Shown here piece by piece: positions 62,759 to 64,000 of a DNA stretch of 64,000 bases (positions are counted from its first letter, which is position 1; every line of letters begins with the position of its first letter). The notes beneath the pieces were generated by a model. That model ran no database searches, was not told the origin of the DNA, and saw nothing but the letters and a program-made list of their open reading frames with translations. The position numbers were made by a program, and so were the translations under genes. The stretch is taken from NCBI RefSeq assembly GCF_016904955.1, contig NZ_JADIKE010000037.1, positions 434,001 to 498,000 of the forward strand. Reading direction: 5' to 3'. Source of the stretch: Dyella flava (lineage in GTDB: Bacteria > Pseudomonadota > Gammaproteobacteria > Xanthomonadales > Rhodanobacteraceae).

Positions 62759-62982
62759 GACACCACCTCCGGATGATCGACGTTGATCGCCCAGATGACC
62801 GCCAGATGCGTCGCAGCAGCCGGAGAGCAGCCCTGCGCAAGTCGCCGCATCGCACGCGCTATCGCCTGGGCCATCACCATGTCGGGAACGCGGCCTTTAA
62901 GATGCTTTTCCACATTGCGGGCAACCGCATCGGCGTCAGTTCGAAGACACGAACGCAGAAAGCGAAACAGAACATCCTTCAT
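62755..62982 (-). CDS. 75-residue protein of the type III secretion operon
   Basis: Small helical basic protein (LFRFLRSCLRTDADAVARNVEKHL, MAQAIARAMRRLAQG, THLAVIWAINVDHPEV). Start ATG 62982 with GAGG upstream. Located after the SctO-like gene on the same strand. Could be a small Hrp accessory protein or chaperone; no confident family. The next ORF starts within its stop codon. Confidence 0.5.
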   Translation of the reverse strand: MKDVLFRFLRSCLRTDADAVARNVEKHLKGRVPDMVMAQAIARAMRRLAQGCSPAAATHLAVIWAINVDHPEVVS

Positions 62983-63053
62983 AAAGAAACCTCTTACGCT
63001 GAACCTTAACCATCGGCGTGCCTATTCGCTGCGAGATAGGCGCGTGGGTCAGA

Positions 63054-63230
63054 CTACGAGTCGCTTGATATGACCGGGTAGTAGTCCATTGACATTCGCC
63101 CAGCAAGCACCGACACGACGAAAGAATCGGGGCGAACAGCGTGCAACCCGATCTCAAATCCGGGCCACAGCTTGTAGGGGCTCGCGCAAAACCGGGATCG
63201 GAAGCACGTCTGCTTAATCCTGAAATGCCT
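63054..63230 (-). CDS. 59-residue ORF overlapping the SctO-like gene end
   Basis: ATG 63230 overlaps the last 17 bases of the SctO-like gene in another frame, with AGAGGGTCG upstream. Mixed basic/aromatic product with two Cys (QTCFRSRFCAS) and a hydrophobic C-terminal half. No recognised family; the overlap fits a compact secretion operon but coding is uncertain. Confidence 0.35.
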   Translation of the reverse strand, partial: RHFRIKQTCFRSRFCASPYKLWPGFEIGLHAVRPDSFVVSVLAGRMSMDYYPVISSDS

Positions 63231-63660
63231 CATCGACCCTCTCATCACCCATGGCTTTCGCCCGGCACTCGACCTTGCGATAGAGGTCAAGCCTTGTTTC
63301 CAGGCTTTCCACCCGCTTTTTGGCCAGCTTCAGCTCATGAAGAAGCCCACGACATTCTTCTTCCTGCATATCCATGCGTACGTGGGTCCGCCGCATATCG
63401 GCATCCAACGCGCGCAAAACGACCTGATACATCGCGGCGCCGCCGACATTCTCGGTGACTGCCCGCATGCAGGCTTCACGAACCCGACTCATCTCTTCGT
63501 TCAATCCATCCAACTGCGCAGCAAGCTCTCTGGCGCGTTGCTCAGCCGCCAGATAGGCGTGCGAAGCACGACTCATGCGTGCCGTGGAAAGCTGATGCCG
63601 TATTTGCGTTACCGTTCCAAGCCCGCTTTCGGCAAGCGCAATGACCTGCGCGCGCCTCAT
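63214..63660 (-). CDS. sctO: Type III secretion stalk protein, SctO/HrpB7-like
   Basis: 148 residues, predicted almost entirely as a long coiled coil (AYLAAEQRARELAAQLDGLNEEMSRVREA; HVRMDMQEEECRGLLHELKLAKKRVESLETRLDLYRKVE). Position directly after the ATPase gene (49 bp), size and coiled-coil nature fit SctO (YscO/FliJ/HrpB7), which links the ATPase hexamer to the export gate. Sequence in this family is poorly conserved, so the call rests on context. Confidence 0.72.
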   Translation of the reverse strand: MRRAQVIALAESGLGTVTQIRHQLSTARMSRASHAYLAAEQRARELAAQLDGLNEEMSRVREACMRAVTENVGGAAMYQVVLRALDADMRRTHVRMDMQEEECRGLLHELKLAKKRVESLETRLDLYRKVECRAKAMGDERVDEAFQD

Positions 63661-63709
63661 CGCCTCGGCTGCCCCGCGTCACGCTTTTCACCACACGGTG
63701 ATCGAAACA

Positions 63710-64000
63710 TTACCCACCCGTGAGCTTCCTCATCGATGCCTGCGTCGACTCCCACGCCCTTGCGTCCTGCGATGACTGAGACAACCACTGCGCAATCGGT
63801 GTTTTCTTCCGAACCGCCTCATCGAGCTCCGGTTCAATGCCGGGCCGGTATTCGCCAAGGCGTATCAACAACTCTGACTTCTTGTAATCGGCCATCCATT
63901 TCCTGATCTCTTTCGCCATGCCAAGGTGCTCATGGCCACAAACGTTTTGCATCACACGGCTCTTGCTGGCAAGAATGTCGATCGCCGGATAATGACCTTC
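63710..64000 (-). CDS. sctN: Type III secretion ATPase SctN, C-terminal fragment (cut by window edge)
   Basis: 97 codons in view, running off the right edge. The sequence GHYPAIDILASKSRVM, then IRKWMADYKKSELLIRLGEYRPGIEPELDEAV, is the C-terminal signature of FliI/SctN-type ATPases (family: ...LLRIGEYQPG.D...D.A). The Walker motifs lie outside the window. It powers type III export and tells that the rest of the operon lies at higher coordinates. Confidence 0.9.
   Translation of the reverse strand, partial: EGHYPAIDILASKSRVMQNVCGHEHLGMAKEIRKWMADYKKSELLIRLGEYRPGIEPELDEAVRKKTPIAQWLSQSSQDARAWESTQASMRKLTGG

Overview
The window is high-GC (roughly 60-65%), densely coded gamma-proteobacterial DNA. 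Several features point to the Xanthomonadales, most likely Rhodanobacteraceae (Dyella, Luteibacter, Frateuria or Rhodanobacter type): a eukaryotic-type class I aldolase, an XAC0095-like small protein, a proteobacterial dedicated sortase two-component pair, a three-gene E1alpha/E1beta/E2 2-oxoacid dehydrogenase, and a Xanthomonas-like type III secretion tail. The species cannot be fixed from sequence alone.

Layout. 1-4904 (minus): a dedicated-sortase response regulator and histidine kinase whose operon is split by a lipo-/secreted-type protein gene and a VanW-glycosyltransferase fusion gene. 5081-9814: two tiny coupled ORFs with a terminator, rpe, djlA, a c-type cytochrome, purC, an SMR transporter and two small membrane proteins. 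9885-21640: a strongly glycolytic block (tkt, fbaB, pyk, gapA) with an outer-membrane barrel protein, a TonB-like protein, a 271-bp MITE-like inverted-repeat element, an S9 peptidase, an S1/P1 nuclease, an OsmC protein and a truncated globin. 21655-30166: a 2OG oxygenase, tpx, the homogentisate pathway (fumarylacetoacetase family, hmgA, hppD, divergent MarR regulator), a POT peptide transporter and tryptophan 2,3-dioxygenase, i.e. aromatic amino-acid uptake and breakdown. 30378-33898: E1alpha, E1beta and E2 of a 2-oxoacid dehydrogenase; the E2 has Thr where the catalytic Asp of the H-x-x-x-D-G motif is expected. 33953-50823: MHYT protein, chemoreceptor, an MFS / semialdehyde dehydrogenase / aldo-keto reductase / Fae-like group, a CpxA-CpxR pair divergent from a CpxP/Spy-like gene, an AhpD-like protein with a divergent AraC regulator, a phosphate transporter, a His-rich mini-protein, a BON protein, trpS with an extra C-terminal domain, and an arginase.

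Two accessory regions stand out. (A) 51265-57083, next to the 3' end of a tRNA-Thr(TGT) gene, is a tight minus-strand operon: a duplicated heme-oxygenase-like non-heme iron protein, a LysE-type exporter, a NodU/CmcH/SxtI-type O-carbamoyltransferase, an SGNH-type hydrolase-like protein, and a 27-residue cationic peptide with a perfect Shine-Dalgarno sequence. It reads as a small uncharacterised biosynthesis-and-export locus. (B) 59152-64000 is the end of a type III secretion operon (C-terminus of the SctN ATPase, an SctO/HrpB7-like coiled-coil protein, three very small ORFs), followed by a collagen-like protein with about 72 uninterrupted G-x-y triplets and a 94-residue Ala-rich protein. These last two share an N-terminal motif and a duplicated upstream region whose conserved box lies exactly 142 bp from each start codon, so they look like a co-regulated pair exported by, or built into, the secretion system. 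A GT2-type glycosyltransferase follows.

Limits: function calls rest on motif recognition by eye; no database search was possible. Both window edges cut genes (the sensor kinase at 1 and SctN at 64000).
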